64,000 nt of DNA from Candidatus Tisiphia endosymbiont of Beris chalybata. GTDB lineage: Bacteria > Pseudomonadota > Alphaproteobacteria > Rickettsiales > Rickettsiaceae. Below the pieces are notes generated by a model. That model searched no databases. It saw nothing but the letters and a program-made list of their open reading frames with translations, and was not told where the DNA came from. The DNA lies in the NCBI RefSeq assembly GCF_964026555.1, contig NZ_OZ032159.1, positions 1,537,457 to 1,601,456 on the forward strand, read 5' to 3'. Below, piece by piece: positions 1 through 8,969 of this stretch. Every line of letters begins with the position of its first letter. Positions within the stretch are counted from its first letter, which is position 1. Position numbers and translations under genes: made by a program.

Positions 1-993
1 ATCGTTAGTTATTAAATTATTATATTTTATATCCAGCGTTTTAAATGGGCTAGTGACTGCCGAATCTTGTGCGATATCTTTGGCTTTGCTGATCACATTG
101 ACAAAGGAGGGTAGGTTATTGATTATATCTTGTACCGATTCCACTATATGTGCCCCTTCCTTAATAAGTTTATTAGTACCTTGGCATCTAGGGTCTAAAG
201 GGAACCCTGGCACCGCAAATACTTCTCTATTTTGCTGTAAAGCAAATTTCGAGGTTATTAAAGAACCGGACTTTAAACTTGCTTCTATTACTAAGGTACC
301 AAGGGACAAACCAGAAATTAACCTATTACGTTGGGGAAAATGTTGAGCTAATGGCTTTGAGCCTATAGGTAATTCTGCAATGATCAAGCCATTATGTTCA
401 ATTTGTTCAAATAGTTTCATATTTTCTAGTGGATAGATATGGTCAATTCCTCCTGCTATTACCCCTATTGTTTTGGTAGTATCAACTTGATGCACCGCCG
501 TATCAATCCCTCGTGCCAACCCAGAAATCGTTATATAACCTAATTCTATTAAACTTGAAGTAAGTTTAGCAGCAAAGGCTCTGCCATTTGCTGAGGCGTT
601 TCTTGCTCCAACAATTGCTAAGCAGCTTTCATGCGATAATAACTCAATATTTCCTTTATAACTTAATATAGGAGGAGGATCAAAAATTTCTGCCAGTAGT
701 TTTGAATAGGTTGAAGATTTATAGGTAATAAGTTGAGCATTATTTTTTGCTAATAATTCCAACTCTTTAATCGCGTCATTTTGTGAAAATACTCTTACGG
801 GCTTAGGCCTTCCCCCTCGTAAAGAAAATTCTTGTATATTTTCTATAGCTACGCTTGCATTACCAAATACCTCCATTAATCCCCAAAAGGTTCTAGGCCC
901 AACATTTTCACTTCTGATTAATCGTAAAATATCAATTGTTTCTTTTGAGCAAGAATGCTGTAGCTGGTTATTTAAAAATAGGTCTTTCAGCAC
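1..993 (-). CDS. dprA: DNA-processing protein DprA (Smf), partial: C-terminus beyond the window
   Basis: DprA loads RecA onto incoming single-stranded DNA in natural transformation and related recombination. The frame is open from a GTG at 991-993 to the window edge, with no stop reached, so the C-terminus lies outside. An AGAGG ribosome site lies about 6 nt before this GTG. A nearby ATG (995-997) gives only nine codons. The Rossmann-like DprA core is clear: GARNASANGR, ISGLARGIDTAVH, GVIAGGIDHIYP, then FPQRNRLISGLS, EASLKSGSLITSKFA and REVFAVPG, ending near GTNKLIKEGAH. About 330 residues are present, close to a full core domain. It is transcribed leftwards and followed upstream by palindromic repeats. 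The assignment is firm. Only the start codon is inferred, because an alternative start is used. Confidence 0.93.
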   Translation of the reverse strand, partial: MLKDLFLNNQLQHSCSKETIDILRLIRSENVGPRTFWGLMEVFGNASVAIENIQEFSLRGGRPKPVRVFSQNDAIKELELLAKNNAQLITYKSSTYSKLLAEIFDPPPILSYKGNIELLSHESCLAIVGARNASANGRAFAAKLTSSLIELGYITISGLARGIDTAVHQVDTTKTIGVIAGGIDHIYPLENMKLFEQIEHNGLIIAELPIGSKPLAQHFPQRNRLISGLSLGTLVIEASLKSGSLITSKFALQQNREVFAVPGFPLDPRCQGTNKLIKEGAHIVESVQDIINNLPSFVNVISKAKDIAQDSAVTSPFKTLDIKYNNLITND

Positions 994-1031
994 TCATCCT
1001 CTTTAATTATAGTATCTCAATTCTATAGGAG

Positions 1032-1156
1032 GTATACTGCTCGTCTTTCAAAAATTGTTTTTTTATTTTATCATGGACTCACGTGCTCACGTACGCTGCG
1101 CGCGCTCGCCATTTAAAATAAAATCCAATTCTTGAAGTACGAGCAGTATATATACC
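1032..1156. repeat. Palindromic intergenic repeat, family A (gtatactgctcg ends)
   Basis: The left end gtatactgctcgtctttcaa is mirrored by cgagcagtatatatacc at the right end, with a GC-rich centre (cacgtgctcacgtacgctgc). The same ends recur at 6622, 7792, 8248, 16755 and 20183 in this window. It fits the general class of Rickettsia palindromic elements, but I cannot assign a named RPE family. Confidence 0.75.
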
Positions 1157-1560
1157 ATAGAAGCTTTAAGAAGTAGCATTTGTGTTTAGAAATTCTAAGC
1201 TGCTCACGTACGTCTATGTAAGTTCTAGCAGCTAGCTTTTTATTGCTTCTAAAACTCCTGCTACAAATCCTGAAGGGCTCCTTTAACTTATGCAGGAGGT
1301 CTATTATTTACTTCTCCTATTTCCACAGGGAATTCCATTTTGGAAAATAGGAAGAACAATATAAGGCGTGCAAAAGATTTAAATTAGCATTCGTCTTTGG
1401 TTCATACCTGTTATTTATTATTTGTCTTATGATAAACTAGAAGGTTTATTTCAATCTACCCTTTAAGTCTTACTCAGAACTTGAAAAGAATTTTAGCCAT
1501 TTTTACGTTTTTATTTTGTAATATACTAAGTTTTACTGCTTGGCTTTAAACTGTATATTG
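1157..1560. other. Intergenic stretch with repeat remnant
   Basis: There is no credible gene. Positions about 1160-1304 hold degenerate repeat sequence: a cacgtacgtctatg core also seen in the 146-bp element, and the end cttatgcaggaggtcta. I see nothing recognisable from 1305 to 1560. Confidence 0.5.
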
Positions 1561-2163
1561 TTATAATTTTTCTGCATTAGAAGCTAAATAATGCGCTATC
1601 CCTTTATGAGAAGGGTTGATGCCCTCATCACCTTTATTCCAGCCAGCAGGACATACTTCTCCATGCTTGGTATTATATTCTATCGCATCTATTAGTCTTA
1701 ATACTTCATCCACATTTCGTCCAATTGGTAAATCATTGACTGATAAATGCCGGACTATAAATTTTTCGTCTATGATAAAAGTGCCCCGTAACGATATTCC
1801 TTCCTCATGCAGTATATTATAATGCTCTGTGGCAGTTTTATTGATATCAGACACCATAGGAAATTGTATATCACCAACCCCTCCCTTATTATAAGGGGTA
1901 TTCTTCCAAGCTAGATGAGAAAAATGAGAATCTACACTTATTGCAATTAATTTAGTATTTCTCTCAGTAAATTCACTTAGCCTATTATTAAAGGCTATAA
2001 TTTCTGAAGGACATACAAAAGTAAAATCAAGTGGATAGAAAAATAAGACAACTTTATGATCGCTCGCATAGTTTTTAAAGTTAAATTCAGATTCTATACT
2101 ATTATCAGGCATAATAGCTTTAGCTGTAAAATCTGGGGCAGCTTTCCCCACAAACACTTGCAT
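1561..2163 (-). CDS. 2-Cys peroxiredoxin (AhpC/Prx1 type)
   Basis: A thiol peroxidase that reduces H2O2 and organic hydroperoxides in the cytoplasm, using a reductant such as thioredoxin. It has 200 residues, the usual length for typical 2-Cys peroxiredoxins. The peroxidatic cysteine sits in FYPLDFTFVCPSE (about residues 42-54). The resolving cysteine is in GEVCPAGW (about residue 171), and the conserved Arg region is in GISLRGTFIIDE. No membrane or signal segment is present. It is a single gene, convergent with nothing nearby, lying between repeats and the ABC exporter gene on the same strand. In an intracellular bacterium it probably helps against host oxidative stress, which is an inference. 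The identification is firm. Confidence 0.95.
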   Translation of the reverse strand: MQVFVGKAAPDFTAKAIMPDNSIESEFNFKNYASDHKVVLFFYPLDFTFVCPSEIIAFNNRLSEFTERNTKLIAISVDSHFSHLAWKNTPYNKGGVGDIQFPMVSDINKTATEHYNILHEEGISLRGTFIIDEKFIVRHLSVNDLPIGRNVDEVLRLIDAIEYNTKHGEVCPAGWNKGDEGINPSHKGIAHYLASNAEKL

Positions 2164-2284
2164 GTTAAATTCCTGTTAATTGAAGTGATTAAAAAAATAT
2201 TCCTTATGATATATAAAATAATATTACATTACAATATAAAAATCATCAATTTTTTCAACTATAAGATGAAAATTTAATTTTATT

Positions 2285-4054
2285 TTATACTATTAACCCT
2301 TTTACTTGCGAGTTCCATAATTTTTTATATAATTTACTATTCTTTAATAATTCCGTATGTGATCCTTCCTCTACAATATTACCTTCTTCAAACACCAAGA
2401 TTCTATCCATATTTAATAAAGTAGAGAGCCTATGGGCTATTACTATTACCGTTTTATTTTGCATTAAATATCTTAATGAAGCATCAATCAACTCTTCAGT
2501 TTTACTATCTAAACTACTGGTGGCCTCGTCAAGAATTAAAATGGGTGCATTTTTTAATATAGCTCTAGCTATTATTATTCTTTGTCTTTGCCCACCTGAT
2601 AGGTTATTACCTCTTTCTCCACATAAACTATTATAACCCTCTGGTAAACTATTGATGAATTCATGTATATGTGCTGCTTTTGCCGTTTCAATGACCTCCT
2701 CTAACGTGGCTTCTTTTTTGCCATATCGTATATTTTCGAGTATTGTTCTATGAAACAAAATAGCTTCTTGGGGGATTACACTAATATTTTCTCTTAACGA
2801 ATCTTGCGTTACATTTCTAATATTTTGCCCATCGATTAATATCTCACCTTTGCTAATGTCATGTAGCCTAATAATAAGATTGACAAAGGTAGATTTTCCT
2901 GAGCCAGAAAAGCCCACCAATCCGAGCTTTTGTTTACTGCCGATTTTAATAGACTTATCTTGAAATAAATTATTATTGTGGTAATAATTGAAGGTAACAT
3001 TATTAAATATTATTTCCCCTGCAGAAACTTTTAAAGTTTTAGCGTGTTCTATATCTGTCAGTATATAAGGGCTCATTAAGGACATACTTTGATTGAACGA
3101 GCCAAGTTCTTCAAACATATCCCCTACTTCTTGGGTAAGATCCCAAACCTCGGTACTAACAGCGGTACAAAGGGTTAAAATTAATACACAATCTCCTATA
3201 GTGATTAGCGATTGACTACGCAGTTCTGCTAAGTAATAAATAATCATAAAAATCATGACGCAACAAGATGTTCCAAGCACTATACGTAATTTGAACATAA
3301 AAAATTGCATAATTTGTTCACTATCTACTGAATCACTTATTCTTACTTCTAAATTTTGGCGTTCAAATTTATGAGAGGTAAACATACGAACGGCACTAAT
3401 ATTTGCGATTGCATCAACGATGCTACCTGCAACTACTGCTCGAGTACGCGCATAATTTCCTGAATATTTATTAATTATGTCAGAATAAAAGATGCTAATA
3501 CCTACAAAAAAACTAATCCATATCAGAAAGATAGTGGCAAATACTTGATTTACTAAATACATAGTAACGAACGCAAATATAATGATAGATGTTTTATAGA
3601 GAATTTTTTCGCCCACTAAAGATAATACCATCTCAAAAGCTCTAGCGGCTTCAGTAATGCGATTAGTAATGTGCCCGGCTAGGTTTTCTTGAAAAAATTT
3701 ATGATGATGATATTGGGTGTAATTATACATTTCATCTAAAATTTGTCCTTTAATATAGGGCATTGTCTTGAGATAAAGATAATCATAGGCTCGCCATATG
3801 ATAGTGATCCCCATCCACCAAATAGCATATATTAGCGCCCAAAATCTCATTAAAGAGGGTAGATTATTTCCTTTTTTGTCAGAAAAGGTTTCTATTAAAT
3901 TGATAATTTTTTGTAATAATACGCTATCAATAGTCGGAACTATCCCTAAGGCTATACATAAGAAAGCTAAAGTAATTACCTGAATTTTTTTTTTCCTTAA
4001 AAAATAAAGAAACGGTCCTCTTGTAGTCTTTAAAAAACCATACCTTTCTAGCAC
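2285..4054 (-). CDS. ABC exporter, fused membrane and ATPase domains
   Basis: A half-size ABC exporter (type IV fold) of 589 residues that should work as a homodimer in the inner membrane. The N-terminal half carries about six hydrophobic helices (for example around residues 27-48, 60-85, 140-190 and 255-290). The ATPase half shows Walker A GFSGSGKST (about 378), the Q-loop region VIPQEAI, signature LSGGQRQR (about 485), Walker B ILILDEATSS and the H-loop IVIAHRLS. The substrate cannot be read from sequence. Lipid, drug or peptide exporters all share this layout, and Rickettsia has several such paralogues. A second exporter of the same class lies at 8970-10790. The gene is intact and monocistronic. 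Confidence 0.9.
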   Translation of the reverse strand: MLERYGFLKTTRGPFLYFLRKKKIQVITLAFLCIALGIVPTIDSVLLQKIINLIETFSDKKGNNLPSLMRFWALIYAIWWMGITIIWRAYDYLYLKTMPYIKGQILDEMYNYTQYHHHKFFQENLAGHITNRITEAARAFEMVLSLVGEKILYKTSIIIFAFVTMYLVNQVFATIFLIWISFFVGISIFYSDIINKYSGNYARTRAVVAGSIVDAIANISAVRMFTSHKFERQNLEVRISDSVDSEQIMQFFMFKLRIVLGTSCCVMIFMIIYYLAELRSQSLITIGDCVLILTLCTAVSTEVWDLTQEVGDMFEELGSFNQSMSLMSPYILTDIEHAKTLKVSAGEIIFNNVTFNYYHNNNLFQDKSIKIGSKQKLGLVGFSGSGKSTFVNLIIRLHDISKGEILIDGQNIRNVTQDSLRENISVIPQEAILFHRTILENIRYGKKEATLEEVIETAKAAHIHEFINSLPEGYNSLCGERGNNLSGGQRQRIIIARAILKNAPILILDEATSSLDSKTEELIDASLRYLMQNKTVIVIAHRLSTLLNMDRILVFEEGNIVEEGSHTELLKNSKLYKKLWNSQVKGLIV

Positions 4055-4090
4055 AATAGTTACTCCACTGCAAAAGCTGATTAATTTTTA

Positions 4091-4259
4091 TAGACTTCTT
4101 GCATAAGTCGATCTAGGGAAGAGAGAGGGGGGCTAGTGGATGATTTTTTTGTCAAAACGTGGCCCTTCCGCTCCTCATATATAACCTTGCTCATTGTGGG
4201 GCTCGGCTTCGTTTTTCCTAAAAACCCCGAGCGCTTTTGCGACTTATGTAGGAAGTCTT
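4091..4259. repeat. Palindromic repeat, family B (tagacttcttgcataagtcg ends)
   Basis: The left end tagacttcttgcataagtcg is mirrored by cgacttatgtaggaagtct at the right end. The interior includes ctcggcttcgtttttcctaa, shared with copies at 15793-16044 and with a half copy at 21431-21491. Confidence 0.75.
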
Positions 4260-4448
4260 ATGATTAAATTCTCAAATTACCTATAATTGAAATAGAATCA
4301 ACCACTTACCCTTAATCGTTTTAAATTATAGAAGGGGCTATTACAACAAATAACATACGTAAAATTAATAAAATAACAAACAAAACTTGCTAGCTTATTC
4401 TAAAAATGTTATAAGATAAGTAAAAGACTATCTTTAAAAGCGAATAGA

Positions 4449-4700
4449 ATGGAAGACAAAAATACTCCTATTGCTACTACTGAAAAATACCAAAATCAAA
4501 ATTCAATAATTTCTGATTATCCTTTTTCTGACGTTAAATATATCTGTCAAGCCGCAACCTTAATTACTGAAGCTACGCAACAAGGATTTGATGTTGCCCA
4601 ATTACCAAATGGAGATATAACGGTTACAGAAATCAAGGTAGTAAATGTTAATTATATTTGGCATTCTGTGAAACAAAAGTTTGTTAAAGTAAACACCTAA
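4449..4700 (+). CDS. Small conserved hypothetical protein
   Basis: An 83-residue soluble protein with no signal peptide or membrane segment. The N-terminal 25 residues are polar and low complexity. The remainder (DVKYICQAATLITEATQQGF, then QLPNGDITVTEIKVVNVNY) reads like a compact alpha/beta domain. It resembles a short family I associate with Rickettsia genomes (possibly DUF2671), but I cannot verify that. It has its own AT-rich upstream region and no operon partner. The function is unknown. Codon use is like its neighbours, which supports a real gene. Confidence 0.65.
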   Translation: MEDKNTPIATTEKYQNQNSIISDYPFSDVKYICQAATLITEATQQGFDVAQLPNGDITVTEIKVVNVNYIWHSVKQKFVKVNT

Positions 4701-4871
4701 TGTTTTTATCTTACCCCTGGGCAAGTTCTTAGATTCTCACGTTATTTATATTTACGCTGCGTTCTTTAACTTGAATTCTGCTGGCTTTGTCTGAAGCTGG
4801 CTTTCGTCTAGCCAATACCCACAGGCGAGAGCATGATACTTAATGTCGAACTCAGATTTACTTAAATATTT

Positions 4872-5675
4872 ATGATCAAACTATCAGCGTTTATTATTAC
4901 TAAGAATGAGGCTAGCAGAATAGCTAAAGCTATCAATAGCCTGAAGTCAATAGTAGAAGAAATTATTATTATTGATAGCGGCAGTACTGACGAAACTATA
5001 CAAATTGCTGAAACATTGGGAGCTCAAGTAGTTTTTAATGAATGGCAGGGATATGTCAAACAAAAAGCTTTTGGCGAAAATTTATGTCAAAATAACTGGA
5101 TAATAAATATTGATGCTGATGAAGAACTGTCGCAAGAGCTGCAAGATGAAATAGAATTTATATTCGCTTCCAATATGCAAGATAATTATTTTGCATATCA
5201 AACTAAAATTATGATCTTACACCGCAAGGATAATACTGTCTCATATTTTGCTCCTTATAATAAATGTATAAGGTTATATAATCGCAAATATGGTAGCTTT
5301 GCTAATAATACCACTAGCGCTACTACTCATGACTCAGTATTATTAAACAGCAATATTGATACTACCGGTAAAATATATAATTTAAATGGAATAATTTATC
5401 ATAGGTCTGGGGTATCAATTGAACAGTTAATAACGAAAGCAAATTTCTACTCCTCTGAACAAGCAAAGGACCTTTTAAAACTCGGCCGAGCACCCTCTAA
5501 AATAAGGATTGCTACAGAATTAATTTTCTATTTTTTAAAAACATTTTTTATCAGACGGTACTTTGTATTTGGTTTCGATGGCTTTGTTGATTCTATAATA
5601 TTGGCTTTTGCCCGTTTCGTAAGGTTAGCTAAAGCTAGAGAATTAATAAATGAGCAAAAGAGCCAGAATAAATAA
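4872..5675 (+). CDS. Family 2 glycosyltransferase (lipopolysaccharide core type, WaaE/KdtX-like)
   Basis: A GT-A fold glycosyltransferase of 267 residues, likely adding a sugar to the lipopolysaccharide inner core at the cytoplasmic face of the inner membrane. The nucleotide-sugar fold is visible from the start (LSAFIITKNEASRIAKAINSL, then EEIIIIDSGSTDET). The metal-binding DxD motif is in WIINIDADEEL (about residues 78-88). A later RLYNRKYG and IYHRSG segment matches the acceptor side of WaaE-type enzymes. The C-terminal part has a hydrophobic, basic stretch (FYFLKTFFIRRYFVFGF) that may sit on the membrane. The start is the only Met before the fold. The exact sugar is not predictable. Confidence 0.85.
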   Translation: MIKLSAFIITKNEASRIAKAINSLKSIVEEIIIIDSGSTDETIQIAETLGAQVVFNEWQGYVKQKAFGENLCQNNWIINIDADEELSQELQDEIEFIFASNMQDNYFAYQTKIMILHRKDNTVSYFAPYNKCIRLYNRKYGSFANNTTSATTHDSVLLNSNIDTTGKIYNLNGIIYHRSGVSIEQLITKANFYSSEQAKDLLKLGRAPSKIRIATELIFYFLKTFFIRRYFVFGFDGFVDSIILAFARFVRLAKARELINEQKSQNK

Positions 5676-5689
5676 ATTAGACCTTTTGT

Positions 5690-5830
5690 CACCAGCTCGC
5701 ATTGAGTAGGGGAATTACTTCTTTCGAAACTCGCATCGCGCAGGGAATTTGAACGAGACTGTTCGCCCCAAACCGCAACGCATACCTGGGTATTCTACCC
5801 TCTTGAACTTCAAAATTTCTTTCACAAACC
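5690..5830. repeat. Palindromic repeat remnant
   Basis: It contains caccagctcgcattgagtag and a second partial arm (aactcgcatcgcgcaggga). The same motif occurs in the insert inside the ABC transporter at 9731-9806. It fills the gap between two convergent genes. The boundaries are approximate. Confidence 0.5.
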
Positions 5831-6568
5831 TTACGGTAAAGTTTGCTCAAATAATAACTGTTTTTCTTTATTAATCATTTGTTCCATCTTCTCGGTCAGC
5901 TCTCGTGCATCGGTCCTAGCGATTTCTTCAATAGGAATCACATCAATAATTTTCACTTGAATAGTACCAGGTTTTTTAATCCAAAAACCTTTAGGCCAAT
6001 AGGCACCTGCATTGTGAGCCATCATGACTATAGGAACTTTTACTAATGTAGCTAATTTAGCAGCGCTGGGTTTAAATTTGACCGTTTTTTCTGGCGTAAC
6101 TCGGGTAGATTCCGGAAAGATGATCAACCATAATCCGCTTTGCAGCTTTTGTTGTCCTTCCTTTAAAATTTGTCCTACTGAAATATTAGAATTACGGTCT
6201 ACAGCAATTGGTTTAACCATTCGTAGCCCCCAACCAAATAAGGGAATCTTAAATAATTCTTTTTTTAATACCCAGGAGTGCTTCGGGATAATTAATTGCA
6301 TATATACCTGCTCCCAAAAGGATTGGTGATTAGCTACTAATATGGAAGGTCCAGAGGGTAATTTTTCTAAACCAGAAACTTGATATCTTAAACTACAGCA
6401 AATTCTGGCAAGCCAGATAAAGGCATAAGAAAAAATAACTCCAATTTTATATCGGATATTATAATTAATCTTACAAAACGTTACAGGCACATAACATATA
6501 ATAAAAAATATACTAGTAAAAATAGCAAGTAATGCATAAAACATTAATATTCTTAATCGCCAAAACAT
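5831..6568 (-). CDS. plsC: 1-acyl-sn-glycerol-3-phosphate acyltransferase
   Basis: This enzyme transfers an acyl chain to lysophosphatidic acid to make phosphatidic acid in phospholipid synthesis at the inner membrane. It has 245 residues. An N-terminal hydrophobic anchor (about residues 8-30) is followed by the acyltransferase blocks. Block I is NHQSFWEQ (about residue 80), where the usual HX4D appears as HX4E. Block II is VKPIAVDR. Block III is IIFPESTRVTP, with Ser replacing the usual Gly of FPEGTR. A proline-rich block IV (VPIVMMAHNAG) is present. Those two substitutions occur in some family members, so I expect it to be active. It is convergent with the glycosyltransferase gene and divergent from trpS. 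Confidence 0.88.
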   Translation of the reverse strand: MFWRLRILMFYALLAIFTSIFFIICYVPVTFCKINYNIRYKIGVIFSYAFIWLARICCSLRYQVSGLEKLPSGPSILVANHQSFWEQVYMQLIIPKHSWVLKKELFKIPLFGWGLRMVKPIAVDRNSNISVGQILKEGQQKLQSGLWLIIFPESTRVTPEKTVKFKPSAAKLATLVKVPIVMMAHNAGAYWPKGFWIKKPGTIQVKIIDVIPIEEIARTDARELTEKMEQMINKEKQLLFEQTLP

Positions 6569-6621
6569 ACTTAATCTATTATATTTATTAAAAATTTCCT
6601 TCGCAGAACTTAGATCCCAAG

Positions 6622-6674
6622 AGTATACTGCTCGTAACTGAAGAGTTGGTATACGAAGTTCACCGAGTATATAT
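6622..6674. repeat. Short internally deleted family A repeat
   Basis: A 53-bp copy keeping only the two ends: gagtatactgctcgtaactg and gttcaccgagtatata. It lies between the divergent plsC and trpS genes. The 7792-7950 copy has the same ends with about 100 bp more between them. Confidence 0.7.
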
Positions 6675-6782
6675 CTTTATTCTTATATCAAATGTGGTTA
6701 TAATATATAGCATAAAATTTTCTCTAACCAAATTATAATTTAATCTCTTTATGCGCAGCAATACAAATTCAGGAGAAATTGC

Positions 6783-7775
6783 ATGAAAAAAATCGCCGTA
6801 TCAGGTTCTCAAGTGACCGGTAGCTTACATTTAGGAAATTATTTAGGGGCAGTTAGTAATTGGCTAAAAGTACAAGATGAATATGATTGCCTCTTCTTTT
6901 TAGCGGATATGCATTCTATAACTATAGATAGGTCACCTATAGAACTAAATACCTCGATCCTACAAACTGCTGCTATGTATATAGCTACCGGTCTTAGCCC
7001 CGAAAAGACAATTATATTTGCCCAAAGTATGGTTAAAGAACATGCCGAGCTTGCTTGGATATTAAACTGCGTGACTCCCATAGGATGGCTTAAACGTATG
7101 ACTCAATTTAAAGTGAAGACCGGAGGTGATCAGGAAAATGCAGGCTTAGGGTTATTTTCTTATCCAGTGTTAATGGCAGCTGATATATTATTATATAATC
7201 CCGATATAGTCCCGGTGGGAGAAGATCAAAAACAACATTTAGAACTTACCAGAGATATTACAGTGGTAATTAATAGAAAATTTAATCAGGAAATATTTAA
7301 ATTACCTGAAGCGGTAATTCAAAGCTCACACGCAAGAATAATGAGCTTAAAAGATGGGCGGAAAAAAATGAGTAAATCTGATCCATCAGATCTATCGAGG
7401 ATTAATTTAAGTGATAGCGCTGATCAAATTGTGCAGAAGATTAAAAAAGCTAAAACAGATAATTTAACCGAAATTAGCTATGATAGTGCAAGCAGGCCAG
7501 AAATTAGTAATTTAATCGATATGTACTCCAGCTTCACAGGTCACTCTATTGATACAATAGTATTAGAGTATAGTAATAGTGGTTTTGCTAAATTTAAACA
7601 GGATTTAACGGAGGTGCTTATCGTTACTCTCGCACCTATTAGGGATAAATATGTAGAATTAATGAGCAATCAGGATTATTTAATAAATGTTCTAAGGCAT
7701 GGAGCAGAACAAGCTAGGATTCCAGCTAATAAAACTCTTACTAAGATCAAAAAGTTGTTTGGGTTTATAATATAG
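6783..7775 (+). CDS. trpS: Tryptophanyl-tRNA synthetase
   Basis: A class I aminoacyl-tRNA synthetase that charges tRNA-Trp. It has 330 residues, normal for bacterial TrpS. The HIGH-type motif is GSLHLGNYLG (about residues 14-23) and the KMSKS motif is KKMSKSD (about 195-201). The tryptophan-pocket segments FLADMHSIT and VPVGEDQKQHLELTRD are present. The start ATG is preceded by a CAGGAGA ribosome site about 8 nt upstream. The gene is intact and stands alone between repeat-rich gaps. Confidence 0.97.
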   Translation: MKKIAVSGSQVTGSLHLGNYLGAVSNWLKVQDEYDCLFFLADMHSITIDRSPIELNTSILQTAAMYIATGLSPEKTIIFAQSMVKEHAELAWILNCVTPIGWLKRMTQFKVKTGGDQENAGLGLFSYPVLMAADILLYNPDIVPVGEDQKQHLELTRDITVVINRKFNQEIFKLPEAVIQSSHARIMSLKDGRKKMSKSDPSDLSRINLSDSADQIVQKIKKAKTDNLTEISYDSASRPEISNLIDMYSSFTGHSIDTIVLEYSNSGFAKFKQDLTEVLIVTLAPIRDKYVELMSNQDYLINVLRHGAEQARIPANKTLTKIKKLFGFII

Positions 7776-7791
7776 AGAAGCCAGATTTGAG

Positions 7792-7950
7792 ATATACTGC
7801 TCGTAACTGAAGAGTGGGTAGACGATAGAATCAACTTCAAGAAGAGCTAGGAGTGTCAAAGTCGAGAAGCGCAGCGTACTATAGTACGTGAGCAGCGCAG
7901 ATCTTTAGGGCATGACGACGCCAATTCTTGAAGTTGACCGAGTATATATA
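7792..7950. repeat. Full-length family A palindromic repeat
   Basis: It runs from atatactgctcgtaactgaag to gaagttgaccgagtatatata, with a centre gcagcgtactatagtacgtg. The element at 20183-20338 is essentially its reverse complement, including the inner segments caagaagagctaggagtgtc and gacgccaattcttgaagttg. Confidence 0.8.
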
Positions 7951-8632
7951 GTCAATTGATGAGAAGTTGGTGACATCGTCACTCAATGCTTGCCTATTAT
8001 ATATAGGCGCTACCATCGCTCCTAGCACCAAATTCTCCTGAATTGACTATACTGCTCACTTTGCCGAATTGTTTTGTAAGTAGACCTGGCACAAAACAAG
8101 CTTCTGGTAGCGGTTTTACGTGCAACCCGGAGCCCAAAACCGCAGCGCACTTAGGGTGCAGCTGGGGGCTTGAGCTTAGATCCGACGTGCAAATTACCCG
8201 CTCGATACGATTTTGAAAGAGGTTCAATGAGGATTCTTAAGATTAAGAGAGTATATACTCTTCGCCTTTCAAGAGTTGTTTTTTCATTTGATCAAAGTTT
8301 CGCGTGCTCACGTACTTAGTTGTACGCTCCGCGCGCTCACCCCTGGCAAATAAAATGATGGCTCTTGAAATCCATTGCGTATACTCGCTCAATTTCCAGA
8401 AGCACTAGGTGTGTCAACATACCCTAAGACTGCAGCATATATACACGTATAGGGGACACCCGCAAAGCCTTAGGCACGCGACAACACTATAAATTCTTGA
8501 AATTGTTAGAGCATATTACTATAAGGTTTATATGCCTAATAATATCTCTACTGTCATATGCCTATTGGCTCACAACAAAATTAAAGCGCTTGAAATTCAA
8601 GGATTATTCAATTACTGCTTGAAGGGCAAAAT
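7951..8632. repeat. Block of degenerate palindromic repeats (no gene)
   Basis: About 680 bp without a credible gene. A family A copy spans about 8248-8389 (gtatatactcttcgcctttc to gcgtatactcgctc). At 8400-8520 a further related segment contains aggtgtgtcaacataccct. A different palindromic block at about 8040-8230 is rich in gcagcgcac-type GC segments. A 76-codon reading frame on the minus strand here is best explained as repeat sequence. Confidence 0.55.
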
Positions 8633-8803
8633 TTACTTCTTGAGCTCTTTAGTCACAACTGGCTTTACTTGATCCAGTTGTTCTTCTGGTACTACTATTG
8701 CTTCAGCATTCTTATTATCTTCTTTGGGCTCTACCTGTGGTTCGACAGCAAAAGCGGATAGTGAGAAAGCGAAAGTCAAAATAGCTACTAATAAATTTTT
8801 CAT
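8633..8803 (-). CDS. Small exported hypothetical protein
   Basis: A 56-residue protein with a textbook Sec signal: MKNLLVAILTFAFSLSAFA, with likely cleavage after AFA. The mature part of about 37 residues is highly charged (EPKEDNKNAEA, then EEQLDQVKPVVTKELKK). I place the start at the ATG at 8801-8803, because a GAGG ribosome site sits about 6 nt upstream of it. An in-frame ATG four codons earlier (8815) has no such site. I do not recognise a family. It should be released into the periplasm, or anchored by partner proteins. The gene stands alone between a repeat block and the downstream ABC exporter. Confidence 0.7.
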   Translation of the reverse strand: MKNLLVAILTFAFSLSAFAVEPQVEPKEDNKNAEAIVVPEEQLDQVKPVVTKELKK

Positions 8804-8969
8804 AATAAACCTCATTTTTATGTTAGGCCATTATAACTTGCGTTATACGATATTCAAGGCAAATAAGTGAGATAGTAGTTTTTATTATAGAATATTTAGG
8901 GAATATAATAAGTTTTGTGTTATTTTGTGACATAATATCAACTTATTAGGAAGAGGTAGAGTGAATAGT

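Noticed and set aside
53..346. 97-codon plus-strand reading frame at the window start
   Set aside because: It is the antisense of the dprA core (ISGLARGID, GTNKLIKEGAH), which is clearly the real gene on the minus strand.
7997..8227. 76-codon minus-strand frame
   Set aside because: It lies wholly in palindromic repeat DNA, has biased GC-rich composition and resembles no protein; repeat read-through is the simpler explanation.
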